Below are positions 23,721-33,378 of a DNA stretch of 34,509 bases, piece by piece. The stretch is from Pseudonocardiales bacterium (GTDB taxonomy: Bacteria; Actinomycetota; Actinomycetes; Mycobacteriales; Pseudonocardiaceae). Both the position numbers and the translations under genes were made by a program. The stretch is from positions 1 to 34,509 of the forward strand of contig JAFAPC010000038.1 of assembly GCA_019247305.1 (NCBI GenBank), written 5' to 3'. The notes beneath the pieces were generated by a model that made no database searches, had not been told where the DNA came from, and saw nothing but the letters and a program-made list of their open reading frames with translations. The stretch's first letter is position 1; every line of letters starts with the position of its first letter.

Positions 23721-24567
23721 GACGGTTGTCCACGAGGTGATTCGCCTCACTCTTCCTGCTGGCGGCCGGTGCCGGGGCTACCGCGGCAGGCACGGGTCGA
23801 GCTTCCCCAGCCACAACGCCGATCTGACTCGTGCGTCCGCCAGCCTGCGGTAGCGCACTCACCCTATCGACGGGTGTGCTTAAGGCCGCTTGTACCCGGG
23901 CGGACCAGACACGGTGCGCGCCGGTCGTGACGGCGCCCAGGACGAGGATGAGGAGACCGACGGCTACCGCGTGGCGGGCAGTGATCAGCCCGAGGTGGAT
24001 GAGCGCGTCGGCTAGCAGGTAGCCGCCGAGAACGATCAGCATGGGGCCGGCCGAGCGTTCGATGCACTCCCGCACGCGTTCGCTGACCCGAGAGCCGAAA
24101 GACAACCCCAGCTGGGAGACGATCACTGTTTGGATCGCGATACCGGCGACGGTAGCGGCGGGTACGCTACGGTCGGCGCTCAGGCCGAAGCCCACGCCGA
24201 TCGCCAGCTCGTCGAAGCTGATCGTGAGGGCGAGCCCGATCAAGGCGAGGCCCTGCGCCGTGGTGAGTCGGCGAGTCTTCGCGACGTCGTCCTCGTCATC
24301 GTGGTCGGCCCACCAGAGGTAGCCGCCGAGCAAGACGAGCAGGCCGCCCGAAAGGTAGTCAGCGACGTTTCCGACCAGATGTCCGATAGATGCGCCGAGG
24401 GCAAGGCCTATCAGCGGCATACCCCCTTCACAGAGGACGAAGACCGCGGAGATCCGCCACCGGGTCGAGCCGGTGGGCCGGCTCGCGCCCACCGCGGCGG
24501 CGATCGCGAACGTGTCCACGCCCAGCGGTAGCACGAACAACAGGAAACTGAAGAAAACGCTGTCCAT
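23710..24567 (-). CDS. MntP-like manganese efflux protein
   Basis: A 285-residue membrane protein of the MntP (DUF204) exporter family. The two inverted halves carry LGVDTFAIAAAVGAS (near residue 18) and SFDELAIGVGFGLS, with the acidic residues used for ion binding in MntP. About six hydrophobic helices are visible in the first 205 residues. It exceeds the ~190-residue E. coli protein by a C-terminal, Pro/Ala-rich, poorly conserved tail of some 80 residues, probably cytoplasmic or disordered. An ATG at 24567 is used; GGGAGA is rather far upstream (13 nt). I found no yybP-ykoY Mn2+ riboswitch match in its 213-bp upstream region. Substrate Mn is a family inference. Confidence 0.82.
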   Translation of the reverse strand: MDSVFFSFLLFVLPLGVDTFAIAAAVGASRPTGSTRWRISAVFVLCEGGMPLIGLALGASIGHLVGNVADYLSGGLLVLLGGYLWWADHDDEDDVAKTRRLTTAQGLALIGLALTISFDELAIGVGFGLSADRSVPAATVAGIAIQTVIVSQLGLSFGSRVSERVRECIERSAGPMLIVLGGYLLADALIHLGLITARHAVAVGLLILVLGAVTTGAHRVWSARVQAALSTPVDRVSALPQAGGRTSQIGVVAGEARPVPAAVAPAPAASRKSEANHLVDNRHGL

Positions 24568-24719
24568 AAAGCGCGCTATCTCCCATCACAGAAATTCCGG
24601 AAAACCGGACTGCCCGGAGATTAGCGCCCATCGAACGAATCATCGGAACTCGTCGCTGAGCTGAGGCGGGAGCGCGCCAGACGGTACCGGTCACGTGGAG
24701 CTGGGGGCTTTCGGCGTAA

Positions 24720-24740
24720 GCGCACTGGACCTGCCAGCGC
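24720..24740. terminator. Hairpin downstream of gluD, possible terminator
   Basis: GCGCaCTGG-acctg-CCAGcGC can form an imperfect stem 41-61 nt past the gluD stop codon. No T-tract follows on either strand, so if it terminates it does so as a Rho-assisted or U-less hairpin of the kind suggested for high-GC actinobacteria. The rest of the 213-bp gap (24568-24780) holds another small stem TCCGG-aaaa-CCGGA at 24596-24609, within the mntP leader. Confidence 0.3.
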
Positions 24741-24780
24741 CCGGGGTTGACCGGTGGGCGTCGTCGACGAACCAGGGCTC

Positions 24781-25593
24781 TCAGGTCTCGACGAGGCTAC
24801 GGTTGTGGCGTTCCAGGTAGCGGGCGAGTAGCGACAGCGCCACACACAGCGTGATGTAGATCACACCTATCACGAGTGCCGTGGGAATGATGGGACGCCC
24901 GAACTCAGCGAGGCCGCCGAGGTACCGAGCCTCGAAGAGCAGCTCCTGGTAGGTGATGAGGAAACCCAGCGCGGTGTCCTTCAGGAGAACCACCAGTTGG
25001 TTCACGATCGTCGGAAGCATGGTCCGCACCGCTTGGGGAAGCAGCACCGCTCGCATCACCTGGTTGCGGCGCAGGCCCAAGGCATACGCTGCCTCGCGCT
25101 GGCCGCGCGGCACGGACAAGACCCCGGCCCGGAACACCTCGGCGAGCACCGAACCGTTGTAGAGCGTCAGACCAACCACGAGCGAGGCGAAAACACTCAG
25201 CTTGAGTCCAGCCTGCGGTGCCGCGAAGAATAAGAAAAAGATCATGATGACCAGCGGGATCGCCCGGAATAACTCGACGATCGCGAACGCCGGCGTGCGC
25301 AGCCACGGATGCTCCGACAGGCGGGCGAGAGCGAACAGCAAGCCGAACGCAAGAGCAAGCAGCGCTCCTACGACGAAGGCGCCCAAGGTGGCGCGCAGCG
25401 CCGCGAACAGCTGCCATTGAACAGTCTTGTAGAGCAGCCACTCCCATTTCGTGCTCTCGAACTGACCGGTCGCCCAGAAGCGGTAGCCGATGAAGCCGAC
25501 CAGCGCACCGATGCCGAGGGTGGCCACGACGTCGAATGCCTTGTTCCGGGCCCGCGCCCGGGGACCGGGAAGATCATAGAGCACTGAGCTCAT
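24781..25593 (-). CDS. gluD: Glutamate/amino-acid ABC transporter permease GluD-like
   Basis: A 270-residue His/Glu/Gln-type ABC permease. Five or so membrane helices are visible, plus the EAA loop (GQREAAYALGLRRNQVMRAV) that docks on the ATPase. Typical family segments are ELFRAIPLVIMIFFLF, LLKDTALGFLITYQELL and the start MSSVLYDLPGPRARARNK, seen in actinobacterial GluD. It pairs with GluC to form the transmembrane channel. The ATG at 25593 overlaps the gluC stop (ATGA); a longer in-frame start at 25677 would lie inside gluC and is rejected. Last gene of gluABCD. Confidence 0.93.
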   Translation of the reverse strand: MSSVLYDLPGPRARARNKAFDVVATLGIGALVGFIGYRFWATGQFESTKWEWLLYKTVQWQLFAALRATLGAFVVGALLALAFGLLFALARLSEHPWLRTPAFAIVELFRAIPLVIMIFFLFFAAPQAGLKLSVFASLVVGLTLYNGSVLAEVFRAGVLSVPRGQREAAYALGLRRNQVMRAVLLPQAVRTMLPTIVNQLVVLLKDTALGFLITYQELLFEARYLGGLAEFGRPIIPTALVIGVIYITLCVALSLLARYLERHNRSLVET

Positions 25594-26240
25594 CGGGCTA
25601 GGCTCCACCGCTTCTCCAGGGCTCGCTGCGTGATGGTCAGCGGGACGACGAGGATTCCGAATCCGATGGCGATCCACAGCATGCCGATGAGCAGCGGTGC
25701 CCCGCGCTCGGACAGCGCCGGAACGATCTGGCCTGCCTCAGCAACGGAAAAACCGGCCGCGATCGTCGTGTTCTTCAGCAGCGAGATGAGCACGCTGGTC
25801 ATCGGTGGCACCACAGATCTGATGGCCTGGGGGACGACGACTGCAGTGAGGGTCTGGGTGAATCTGAAGCCCAATGCCCGTGACGCCTCGAGCTGTCCCA
25901 CGTCAACGGTATTGATGCCGGATCGCACCACCTCGCACACGAACGCCGCGGTGTACGCGATGAGCGAGAGCACAGCCCTGGTGAAGAAGGAAACATCGAG
26001 GAGCTCTAGGCGGGGGTAGGCGAAGGCAAAGAAGAAGAACACGAGAGTGAGTGGCGTGTTCCGAAAGATGGTGACGTACCCAGTGCCTAGCAGACGCAGC
26101 ACCGGGACGGGGCTGACTCGCATCACGGTGAGCAGTGTCCCCAGCATGAGCGCGCCGATAGCCGCGAGGAGGAACAGCACGATTGTGTTCTGGAATCCCG
26201 TGATGAACAGGTCGCGGTTGTCGACAAGCAGCTCAATCAC
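25590..26240 (-). CDS. gluC: Glutamate/amino-acid ABC transporter permease GluC-like
   Basis: A 216-residue ABC permease with hydrophobic helices and the EAA loop GQLEASRALGFRFTQTLTAV. TIFRNTPLTLVFFFFAFAYP and LISLLKNTTIAAGFSVAEA are signature stretches of polar-amino-acid permeases. The GTG at 26240 is chosen because GAGGAG lies 6 nt upstream; it gives the natural start VIELLVDNRDLF. An ATG at 26270 would add ten residues with no ribosome site. It is 43 bp after gluB and overlaps gluD. Confidence 0.93.
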   Translation of the reverse strand: MIELLVDNRDLFITGFQNTIVLFLLAAIGALMLGTLLTVMRVSPVPVLRLLGTGYVTIFRNTPLTLVFFFFAFAYPRLELLDVSFFTRAVLSLIAYTAAFVCEVVRSGINTVDVGQLEASRALGFRFTQTLTAVVVPQAIRSVVPPMTSVLISLLKNTTIAAGFSVAEAGQIVPALSERGAPLLIGMLWIAIGFGILVVPLTITQRALEKRWSLAR

Positions 26241-26283
26241 GCCGGACTCCTCTCGGGCGCTGTGGCCCACCGTGGCATAGCGG

Positions 26284-27171
26284 TCAGTACCGCTCGACCG
26301 CTGGAGGCGTCGCGCTCGACCCCGGCGTCCCCAGCGTGCCGTCGTAGATCTGCTTCCAGGTGCCGTCCGCAGCGGCGGTTTCCAGGATGTCGTTGACTTT
26401 GGCGCGCAGGGCGTCGTCGGCGTGCGGCAGGCCCACTCCGTAGGGCTCCTGGGTGAACGGGTGGCCGACCACCTTGAGGTGCTGGGAGTCCTGCGCGGCG
26501 TAGCCCTTGAGGATGGCGTCGTCCGTGGTCACGGCATCGACCTGCCCGGCGAGCAGCTGGTCGACGCACTGGGAGTAGGTCTGGAATTCGACGATCTTGT
26601 CGGTGAGGCGTTGTTCGCGGACCAGGCGGATAGACGTCGACCCGGTGGCTGAGCAGACCCGCTTGCCCTGGAGCGTGTCGGGACCGGTGATGGACTTCTC
26701 GTCGGCGTTCACCAGCAGAGCCTGACCGGCGATGAAGTACGGGCCCGCGAACGCGATCTGCTTCTTACGGCCATCGTTGATCGTGTAGCTGCCCACGTAG
26801 TAGTCGATCTGTCCGTTGATGATTGCCTGCTCGCGAGCGGCGGTCGGGACGACCTTGTATGTGATCTTGGTTTGTGGATCGAACCCGAGCTTGGCCGCGA
26901 TGAGCCGAGCGATCTCGATGTCGAAGCCCTCGTAGGTGTTGGTGATCGGGTTGAGGTAACTCATGCCCGGCTGGTCGTTCTTGACCCCGACGATGACAGT
27001 GCCACGCTGCGTCATGCGCGCAAAGGTCGGCGAGCCCGCAACAGTGACGTGCTGCGCCACGCTCGGCACCGGAACCCTGGCGCTGGTCCCACCCGGGGTG
27101 CTTTCCCGGCCGCAGGCAACCAGCACGAGGGCACCGATCAGCAGACCGACCGCCATGGCGCGCCGCTTCAT
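26284..27171 (-). CDS. gluB: Glutamate-type solute-binding lipoprotein GluB-like
   Basis: A 295-residue extracytoplasmic receptor of the family-3 solute-binding proteins. The N terminus MKRRAMAVGLLIGALVLVAC is a lipoprotein signal peptide with Cys20 as the lipidated residue. The mature domain shows GFDIEIARLIAAKLG, INGQIDYYVGSYTI and YGVGLPHADDALRAKVN, the conserved ligand-domain elements. ATG at 27171 has GGAG about 7 nt upstream. It delivers substrate to GluC/GluD; glutamate is inferred from operon type and is the known substrate of the corynebacterial homologue. Confidence 0.93.
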   Translation of the reverse strand: MKRRAMAVGLLIGALVLVACGRESTPGGTSARVPVPSVAQHVTVAGSPTFARMTQRGTVIVGVKNDQPGMSYLNPITNTYEGFDIEIARLIAAKLGFDPQTKITYKVVPTAAREQAIINGQIDYYVGSYTINDGRKKQIAFAGPYFIAGQALLVNADEKSITGPDTLQGKRVCSATGSTSIRLVREQRLTDKIVEFQTYSQCVDQLLAGQVDAVTTDDAILKGYAAQDSQHLKVVGHPFTQEPYGVGLPHADDALRAKVNDILETAAADGTWKQIYDGTLGTPGSSATPPAVERY

Positions 27172-27211
27172 CCGCCACTCCGTCCTTAGTCGTGTGAGGC
27201 CCGTGCCCCGG

Positions 27212-27988
27212 TCAGTGTGTCAAGATCTTGCCGAGGAAGTCTTGGGCGCGTTCCGACCGCGGTGCCGTGAAGAACTGATCAGGCACCGAGTCCTCGACGA
27301 TGGTGCCCTCAGCCATGAACACCACCCGGTGCGCAGCGCGGCGGGCGAAGCCCATCTCGTGGGTGACCACTATCATGGTCATGCCGTCCCGGGCCAAGGA
27401 GGTCATCACGTCGAGCACCTCCTGGACCATCTCGGGATCCAGTGCCGAGGTCGGCTCGTCGAAGAGCATCACCTTCGGGCGCATGGCCAGCGCGCGGGCG
27501 ATCGCGGCTCGCTGTTGCTGACCACCGGACAGCTGCGCCGGGTACTTGTTGGCCTGATCCCTGATCCCGACCCGGGTGAGCAGCTGAAGTGCGGTGTCGT
27601 GCGCTTCGGGTTTGCTGATTCGACGCACCCGCACCGGAGCGAGCTCGACGTTTTCCGCAATCGTCTTGTGGGGAAAGAGGTTGAACTGCTGGAAAACCAT
27701 GCCGACGTCGGCCCGCAGCCGGGCCAGTGCCCGGCCTTCGTCGGGCAGCGGTGACCCGTCAATCTCGATGCTGCCCGCATCGATCGGCTCCAGCCGGTTG
27801 ATCGTGCGGCACAGTGTCGACTTACCGGACCCGGACGGCCCGAGCAGCACCACCACCTCACCGCGCGCCACCGTCAGGTTGATGTTGCGCAGCACGTGCA
27901 GCGACCCGAAATGCTTCTGCACTCCGACCATCCGGATCATGGGGATCATCCGGATCATTGGCGGCTCGGCTGCTGCGGGCTGGCTCAT
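27212..27988 (-). CDS. gluA: Glutamate-type ABC transporter ATPase GluA-like
   Basis: A 258-residue ATPase. Walker [10 protein letters not shown] (50-58), Q-loop [12 protein letters not shown], signature LSGGQQQR and Walker [12 protein letters not shown], plus the switch His in VVTHEMGF, are intact. GGAGG lies 5 nt before the ATG at 27988. The first 20 residues contain [10 protein letters not shown], the product of an 18-bp-spaced DNA repeat; the conserved protein probably begins at the last of these Met, but the strong ribosome site argues for the longer form. First gene of gluABCD. Confidence 0.95.
   Translation of the reverse strand: MSQPAAAEPPMIRMIPMIRMVGVQKHFGSLHVLRNINLTVARGEVVVLLGPSGSGKSTLCRTINRLEPIDAGSIEIDGSPLPDEGRALARLRADVGMVFQQFNLFPHKTIAENVELAPVRVRRISKPEAHDTALQLLTRVGIRDQANKYPAQLSGGQQQRAAIARALAMRPKVMLFDEPTSALDPEMVQEVLDVMTSLARDGMTMIVVTHEMGFARRAAHRVVFMAEGTIVEDSVPDQFFTAPRSERAQDFLGKILTH
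27929..27958. repeat. 12-bp direct repeat at the gluA 5' end
   Basis: CATCCGGATCAT occurs at 27929-27940 and again at 27947-27958, an offset of 18 bp that keeps the frame. It encodes the MIRM units near the GluA N terminus and multiplies potential start codons. Confidence 0.9.
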
Positions 27989-28140
27989 CCGAACCTCCGG
28001 GTGGGTGAGGGAGTGGGCTTAATCCCTATCACGGGGGTGGCATGAGGCCACGATCGGGTGAGGTGAGTTGCCTCAAGGGAGACAGTCGGCCCGGCTTTAC
28101 TCTGATACGGGTAGGCACGGAAGATGAAGATAAGGACGAG

Positions 28141-29598
28141 ATGACGGCGAGCACCGAGCAGCGCCCACGCAGCTACCGCGTGCGCACCTACGGCTGCCAG
28201 ATGAATGTGCACGACTCCGAACGGCTGGCCGGGCTGCTCGAGGCGGCGGGATACGTGCCCGCCGCCCAGGACGTTACCCCCGACGTTGTCGTGCTCAACA
28301 CCTGCGCGGTGCGGGAGAACGCCGATAACCGGCTCTACGGCAACCTCGGCCAGCTACGCCCGATCAAGCGCGAGCATCCAGGGATGCAGATCGCTGTCGG
28401 CGGCTGCCTGGGGCAGAAGGACCGCGGCGAGATCATTCGCCGGGCACCCTGGGTCGATGTGGTGTTTGGTACCCACAACATCGGCTCGCTGCCGGTGCTG
28501 CTGGAGCGGGCCCGGCACAACGACGCTGCCCAGGTCGAGATCGCCGAGTCGTTGGAGGTGTTCCCCTCCGCGCTGCCGGCAAAGCGGGACTCAGCGCACT
28601 CCGCGTGGGTGTCGATCTCGGTGGGGTGCAACAACACCTGCACGTTCTGCATCGTGCCCGCGCTGCGCGGCAAGGAGGTCGATCGGCGACCGGGTGAGGT
28701 GCTCGCGGAGATCGAGGCGCTGGTGGCCGAGGGTGTGCTGGAAGTGACCCTGCTGGGCCAGAACGTCAACGCCTACGGGGTCTCCTTCGCCAACCGGCGC
28801 GCGTTCGGTGACCTGCTGCGCGCCTGCGGGAAGATCAACGGCTTGGAACGGGTGCGCTTCACCTCACCGCACCCGCGGGACTTCACCGCCGATGTCATCG
28901 AGGCGATGGCGACCACCCCGAACGTCTGCCACCAGCTGCACATGCCGCTGCAGTCCGGGTCGGACGCGGTCCTCGCGGCGATGCGCCGTTCTTACCGGGC
29001 GCAGCGCTACCTCGCGATCGTCGAGCAGGTGCGGGCCGCGATGCCGGACGCGGCGCTGTCCACCGATATCATCGTCGGTTTCCCCGGTGAGACCGAGACC
29101 GACTTCCAGGCCACCTTGGACGTGGTCCGCCAAGCACGCTTCGCTCAGGCGTTCACGTTCCAGTACTCACGCCGTCCGGGCACGCCGGCCGCGGACCTGG
29201 CGGACCAGGTACCCAAAGCGATCGTGCAAGACCGCTATGAGCGGCTCGTCGCGCTGCAGGAGGACATCTCCTGGGAGCTCAACCGGAGTTTGGTCGGCAG
29301 CGTGGTGGAAGTGCTGGTCTCCGAGGGTGAGGGTCGCAAGGACGCCGCCACCCGGAGAATGAGCGGGCGGGCCAGGGACGGCCGGCTCGTCCACTTCGCA
29401 CCGGGCGAGAATGAGGTCCGGCCGGGTGACGTGGTCCTCGCGGAGATCACCTACGCGGCACCGCACCACTTGGTGTCTGAGGTGGCGTTGCGGGCACACC
29501 GGCGGACCGCCGCAGGTGATGCGTGGGCGGCCGCTCGGGTCCCGACGACGCCGGGGGTGGCGCTGGGTTTGCCATCGTTTGGGCGGCCGGCGCGATGA
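28141..29598 (+). CDS. miaB: tRNA-2-methylthio-N6-dimethylallyladenosine synthase
   Basis: A 485-residue radical-SAM methylthiotransferase that modifies i6A37 of tRNAs to ms2i6A37. The three N-terminal cysteines of the auxiliary [4Fe-4S] cluster are C19 (RTYGCQMN), C55 (LNTCAVREN) and C89 (VGGCLGQKD); the radical-SAM motif is CNNTCTFC (C163, C167, C170). [16 protein letters not shown] and [14 protein letters not shown] are typical, and a TRAM domain ends the protein. The ATG at 28141 is preceded by AAGGA about 5 nt upstream; upstream in-frame extension from 28042 is less likely. It acts after MiaA, encoded 2 kb downstream. The stop overlaps the next gene (ATGA). The 152-bp upstream gap holds two small hairpins but no known riboswitch. 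Confidence 0.95.
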   Translation: MTASTEQRPRSYRVRTYGCQMNVHDSERLAGLLEAAGYVPAAQDVTPDVVVLNTCAVRENADNRLYGNLGQLRPIKREHPGMQIAVGGCLGQKDRGEIIRRAPWVDVVFGTHNIGSLPVLLERARHNDAAQVEIAESLEVFPSALPAKRDSAHSAWVSISVGCNNTCTFCIVPALRGKEVDRRPGEVLAEIEALVAEGVLEVTLLGQNVNAYGVSFANRRAFGDLLRACGKINGLERVRFTSPHPRDFTADVIEAMATTPNVCHQLHMPLQSGSDAVLAAMRRSYRAQRYLAIVEQVRAAMPDAALSTDIIVGFPGETETDFQATLDVVRQARFAQAFTFQYSRRPGTPAADLADQVPKAIVQDRYERLVALQEDISWELNRSLVGSVVEVLVSEGEGRKDAATRRMSGRARDGRLVHFAPGENEVRPGDVVLAEITYAAPHHLVSEVALRAHRRTAAGDAWAAARVPTTPGVALGLPSFGRPAR

Positions 29599-30068
29599 CC
29601 GCCGACGATTCCGACGGCCTTGCTGGGCTGCGCGCCGAGATCGACGCAGTGGGGCGCTCGGCGTTACGCCGGGTCGATCTGGGTGTCCGCGCAGCGGTGA
29701 TTGCCGGTGCCACCATGGTGCTGCTACTGGCCCTCACGCTGCCCTGGGTGGGTGGTGCTAGCGGCTGGGACGTGCTGTGGGGTACGGCGAACCCGGTGGA
29801 CCGCGTCGGGCTGTTGCCGCGGCTGTTCGGGGGCGTCGCGCTGGGGTTGGGAGTCAGTCTGTCCATGCTGGCGCTGCTCACCCGTCGCTGGGGCCTGGTC
29901 TGGGCCAGCGCATTGGGCTGCACCTACGGCGTGCTCGACGGGGTATGGGCGATCTGGTCCCGGCAGACCGTGCCCGGGCCCGGCCCCGGCCTCGGGCTGG
30001 TGTTGGCCGTGCTGGCCATGGGAGTGCTCGCCGTGCAATGGCTGCGGCTCGCATTCTCCCGCCAGTAG
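29595..30068 (+). CDS. Rv2732c-like small membrane protein
   Basis: A 157-residue protein with a charged N-terminal ~28 residues followed by about four hydrophobic segments ([77 protein letters not shown]). Function unknown. Its place directly after miaB, with an ATGA overlap, matches the conserved membrane gene Rv2732c of mycobacteria. Co-transcription with miaB is clear; a joint function is not. Confidence 0.8.
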   Translation: MTADDSDGLAGLRAEIDAVGRSALRRVDLGVRAAVIAGATMVLLLALTLPWVGGASGWDVLWGTANPVDRVGLLPRLFGGVALGLGVSLSMLALLTRRWGLVWASALGCTYGVLDGVWAIWSRQTVPGPGPGLGLVLAVLAMGVLAVQWLRLAFSRQ

Positions 30069-30087
30069 CCTCGCGAGAGTCCTCGAT

Positions 30088-31383
30088 TCAGCGGCTGCTG
30101 ACGGCCCGCTCAGCGGCGGCCAGCCACTCGCGCCACTGATCCGCCCGGGCCTGCGCGGTGCTGGCCCGGCCGTCATCCCCGGCCGCGCGGGCCTTCGCTG
30201 CCTGGGCCTCGTACTGCTCCACCCGCTCCCGGAACTGGGCTACCCGAGCCTCGGACTCGGGGTCGGCGTGTCGCCACTGCGCGTTGGCCGCTGCGCGGAT
30301 CCGCTCCTCAACGGCCCGCAACCGGCCGTCGAGCTCTCTGGCCCGCTCCCGCGGAATCTTGCCGACGCTCTCCCAGCGCTCCTGAATTCCCCGCAGCTGC
30401 GCTCGGGCCGCGTCCACATCCCGGGGGTCGATCCGTTCCGCGGCGGCAATCAGTTCCTCCTTGCGCGTCACGTTGCGCTCTATCTCTGAGTCGCGCCCCG
30501 CGAAGGCGGCGGAGCGGTGGCTGAAGAAACGTTCCTGAGCAGCGCGGAACCGCTGCCACAAGGCGTCGTCGGCTTCCTTGGGGGCCCGCCCTGCTGCCTT
30601 CCACTCCGCCATCAGGCTTCGGAAGCGACTGGCGGTGGCACCCCAGTCGGTGGAGGTGGCCAGCTTCTCCGCCTCGGCAACGAGCTCCTCCTTACGACTC
30701 CGAGCCCCGACGCGCTGCCGGTCGAGCTCGGCGAAATGCGCGCCGCGGCGCCTGGTGAAGGTGTCCCGAGCTTTGGAGAAGCGGCGCCACAACGCCTCGT
30801 CGATCTTCCGGTCGACGCCTTTGATGGTCTTCCACTCATCCAGGATGGTGCGCAGCCGGTCGCCACCGGCTTTCCACTGGGTGGACTCGGCGCCGATCCG
30901 CTCAGCCTCGTCCACCAAGGCTTCCTTGCGGGCGGTTGCTTGCGCCTTGGCCTGGTCCCGGGCCGCCTTAACGCCCGCGAGGGACTCCTCGGCGTGCCGC
31001 TGCAGATCATCGAGCAAAGCGGTGAGGCCGGCGAGGTCACCCACCACGGTCGGCTCGAGGAGTTCGTGGCGCAGGGCACGAGCCCGGGACAGCGTCTGCT
31101 TGGGATCGCCGACCCCGGCGCTCAGCCGGGCCTGGAGCAGTTCAGCTTCGGTGAGCAGATCGTCGAAGCGGCGGGCGAAGTGCGCCAGACCCTCCTCGGC
31201 GCTGCCAGCCTGCCACGAACCGACGGCTCGCTCGCCGCCATCAGGGGTGTGGGTGTACACCGTGCCGTCCTGAGCTACCCGCCCCCAGCGCTGCGGATCT
31301 CGGCCGGCGCGCGAGACGAGGAGCGGGGGGCCGGATGGGGCGCCGGTCTCCAGCGGTTGTTCGGTGTGATGGTGCTCGGTCAT
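30088..31383 (-). CDS. DUF349 coiled-coil protein
   Basis: A 431-residue, highly charged, largely alpha-helical protein of the DUF349 family (Rv2731 in M. tuberculosis). After an N-terminal domain with [19 protein letters not shown] it carries several repeats of about 70 residues built on a W-K/R-x motif and (K)DDALW(Q/R)[32 protein letters not shown] and [17 protein letters not shown]. Function unknown; the E. coli relative YfeW-type annotations should not be transferred. Start ATG at 31383 with GAGGAAGG 8 nt upstream. It is convergent with the Rv2732c-like gene (19 bp gap) and divergent from miaA over 227 bp, which holds no further gene. Confidence 0.85.
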   Translation of the reverse strand: MTEHHHTEQPLETGAPSGPPLLVSRAGRDPQRWGRVAQDGTVYTHTPDGGERAVGSWQAGSAEEGLAHFARRFDDLLTEAELLQARLSAGVGDPKQTLSRARALRHELLEPTVVGDLAGLTALLDDLQRHAEESLAGVKAARDQAKAQATARKEALVDEAERIGAESTQWKAGGDRLRTILDEWKTIKGVDRKIDEALWRRFSKARDTFTRRRGAHFAELDRQRVGARSRKEELVAEAEKLATSTDWGATASRFRSLMAEWKAAGRAPKEADDALWQRFRAAQERFFSHRSAAFAGRDSEIERNVTRKEELIAAAERIDPRDVDAARAQLRGIQERWESVGKIPRERARELDGRLRAVEERIRAAANAQWRHADPESEARVAQFRERVEQYEAQAAKARAAGDDGRASTAQARADQWREWLAAAERAVSSR

Positions 31384-31610
31384 GCCGGCCTTCCTCGACC
31401 TCGTGCCCGCCGCCACATCCTGCGCACCACCCCGACTGCGCAGGTGCGGGTACCTCGGGCGGTTCCGAAACACCCGGCCAGGGCCTCAGTGAAGCAGTTC
31501 AGGTGCGTAGGCAGGGGAGCAGCTGCGAAATGGCACTAACCTGCAGCGGTGATCGTACGCGTGGCAGTGTTATCACATCCACCGATCCTGCGGCTAGAAG
31601 TGGCCCCGTC

Positions 31611-32519
31611 ATGAGTCCCCGAGCGGTCGCGATAGTCGGCCCCACGGCTACCGGCAAGTCCGACCTCGCGGTCCAGCTGGCTCGCGCTCTGGGCGGCGAG
31701 GTGATTAACGCCGACGCGATGCAGCTTTATCGGGGAATGGACATCGGCACCGCGAAGCTGCCGCTGGCCCGGCGGTGCGGGGTGCGCCACCATCTGCTCG
31801 ACATCTTCGACGTCACCGAGACCGCCTCGGCGGCAGCCTACCAGTGGGCGGCCCGCCGCGTCGTGGAAGAGCTGCTTGCCGTGAGCCAGGTGCCGGTGCT
31901 CGTCGGGGGTTCCGGGCTGTATGTGCAGGCTGTGCTGGACGAGCTGGACTTCCCGGGCACCGACCCGGACGTGCGGGCCCAGCTGGAGGCCGACCTGGCC
32001 GAGCAGGGGACGGTGGCACTGTATCGCCGGTTGCATCGGCTCGACCCGGTGGCGGCTGGCCGGATCCTGCCGAGCAACGGACGCCGGCTGGTGCGGGCGC
32101 TGGAGGTGATCCGGCTCACCGGACGCCCGTTCTCCGCGGCGCTCCCCCTACCCGGCCCGACGCGCTACCGCGCATTGATCATCGGACTGGATACCGATCC
32201 CGCCGTCCTGGATGCCCGAGTCGATGCCCGGGTGGACCGGATGTTCCGCGACGGGCTGGTGGCGGAAGTCCACGACCTGCTGTCGCTGGGCCTGCGGGAG
32301 GGACGGACGGCCTCGCGGGCACTGGGCTACCAGCAGGTCATCGCCGCCCTGGACGCGGGCGCTGATCCGGCCGGTGCCGCGGGCCCGACCGCCCAGGCGA
32401 CCCGGCGTTTCATCCGCCGGCAGCGCAGCTGGTTCCGCCGGGATGGCCGGATCAGGTGGTTGGACTCCCAGCACCCCGACCTGCTGGAGGCCGCGCTCGC
32501 GCTGGTAGCGCACGAATAG
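31611..32519 (+). CDS. miaA: tRNA dimethylallyltransferase
   Basis: A 302-residue P-loop enzyme that transfers a dimethylallyl group to A37 of tRNAs reading UNN codons, producing the i6A substrate of MiaB. The P-loop is GPTATGKSD (residues 10-18); [15 protein letters not shown] and [14 protein letters not shown] are further signature segments, and the C-terminal half contains the typical RALGYQQ motif. Start ATG at 31611 has only a weak AGAAGTGG ribosome site. It precedes dapF by 11 bp. Confidence 0.95.
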   Translation: MSPRAVAIVGPTATGKSDLAVQLARALGGEVINADAMQLYRGMDIGTAKLPLARRCGVRHHLLDIFDVTETASAAAYQWAARRVVEELLAVSQVPVLVGGSGLYVQAVLDELDFPGTDPDVRAQLEADLAEQGTVALYRRLHRLDPVAAGRILPSNGRRLVRALEVIRLTGRPFSAALPLPGPTRYRALIIGLDTDPAVLDARVDARVDRMFRDGLVAEVHDLLSLGLREGRTASRALGYQQVIAALDAGADPAGAAGPTAQATRRFIRRQRSWFRRDGRIRWLDSQHPDLLEAALALVAHE

Positions 32520-32530
32520 GCTCAGCGACA

Positions 32531-33367
32531 ATGGACCAGGGCATCGAGTTCGTCAAGGGACACGGGACGGAGAACGACTTCGTGCTGCTGCCCGACCCCA
32601 CCGGGACGCTGGAGTTGACCCCGTCCCGAGTTCGCGCCCTGTGCGATCGACACCGCGGACTGGGAGCGGACGGAGTGCTGCGGGTGGTGCCCGGGGCGCT
32701 GGTGTCTGACGCGCCGCCGGACACCTCACCCGAGGACTGGTTCCTGGACTACCGTAACGCGGACGGTTCCCTTGCTGAGCTGTGTGGCAATGGGGTGCGG
32801 GTCTTCGCCTGCTACCTGATGGACGCCGGGCTGGTGGCCGGTCCTGAGTTCCGGATCGGTAGTAGGGCCGGAGCTCGTGGCGTGCGGTGTCAGGAGGACG
32901 GTTCGGTGACGGTTGAGATGGGGCGGGTGCGGCGTGAGGGCACGTCGACGGTGACGGTGGAGGGCGCGGCGTTCACCGGGCTCGTGGTGGAGGTCGGCAA
33001 TCCCCATCTGGCCTGCCTGACTGAGGTCCCGGTGGAGCACTTGGACCTCAGCGTGCCGCCGGGACACGACCCCGGGGCCTTCCCGCACGGCGTCAACGTC
33101 GAATTCGTCAATGTGCGCTCTGCGGGGGGCCTGCGGATGCGGGTGTACGAGCGGGGAGTGGGGGAGACCCGCTCGTGTGGCACTGGAGCGGTGGCGGCGC
33201 TGGCGGCGGCGCTGAACGCGCAGGGTCGGGAGGTCGGCGCGGCTGAGGTGCAGGTGCCCGGGGGCCAGCTGCACGTGGCGATCACCCCGGACGGCAGCAC
33301 CCTGACCGGTCCGGCGGTGCTTGTCGCGTGGGGCCGGCTGGCCCAGGACTGGTGGTCGGCGCACTGA
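32531..33367 (+). CDS. dapF: Diaminopimelate epimerase
   Basis: A 278-residue cofactor-independent epimerase making meso-diaminopimelate, used for peptidoglycan cross-links and lysine. The two catalytic cysteines are C85 (ELCGNGVR) and C216 (RSCGTGA), and KGHGTENDFV near the N terminus is typical. No Shine-Dalgarno precedes ATG 32531; a TAGGCT that overlaps the miaA stop codon lies 8 nt upstream and could be a leaderless-type -10. The stop codon lies in the loop of a strong hairpin. Confidence 0.96.
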   Translation: MDQGIEFVKGHGTENDFVLLPDPTGTLELTPSRVRALCDRHRGLGADGVLRVVPGALVSDAPPDTSPEDWFLDYRNADGSLAELCGNGVRVFACYLMDAGLVAGPEFRIGSRAGARGVRCQEDGSVTVEMGRVRREGTSTVTVEGAAFTGLVVEVGNPHLACLTEVPVEHLDLSVPPGHDPGAFPHGVNVEFVNVRSAGGLRMRVYERGVGETRSCGTGAVAALAAALNAQGREVGAAEVQVPGGQLHVAITPDGSTLTGPAVLVAWGRLAQDWWSAH

Positions 33368-33378
33368 CCACCAGTCCT
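33345..33378. terminator. Hairpin between dapF and the TPR gene, likely transcription terminator
   Basis: AGGACTGGTGGTC (33345-33357) pairs perfectly with GACCACCAGTCCT (33366-33378): a 13-bp stem with an 8-nt loop. TTT follows on the plus strand. It sits exactly between two convergent genes, covering the dapF stop codon and abutting the other gene's stop, so it can serve both directions. Confidence 0.75.

Noticed and set aside
24568..24780. yybP-ykoY manganese riboswitch in the mntP upstream region
   Set aside because: I looked for the conserved paired loops and could not match them; only generic hairpins were seen.
28124..28144. Six-codon mini-ORF (MKIRTR) overlapping the miaB start as ATGA
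   Set aside because: Very short; the AAGGA it overlaps is better explained as the miaB ribosome site.
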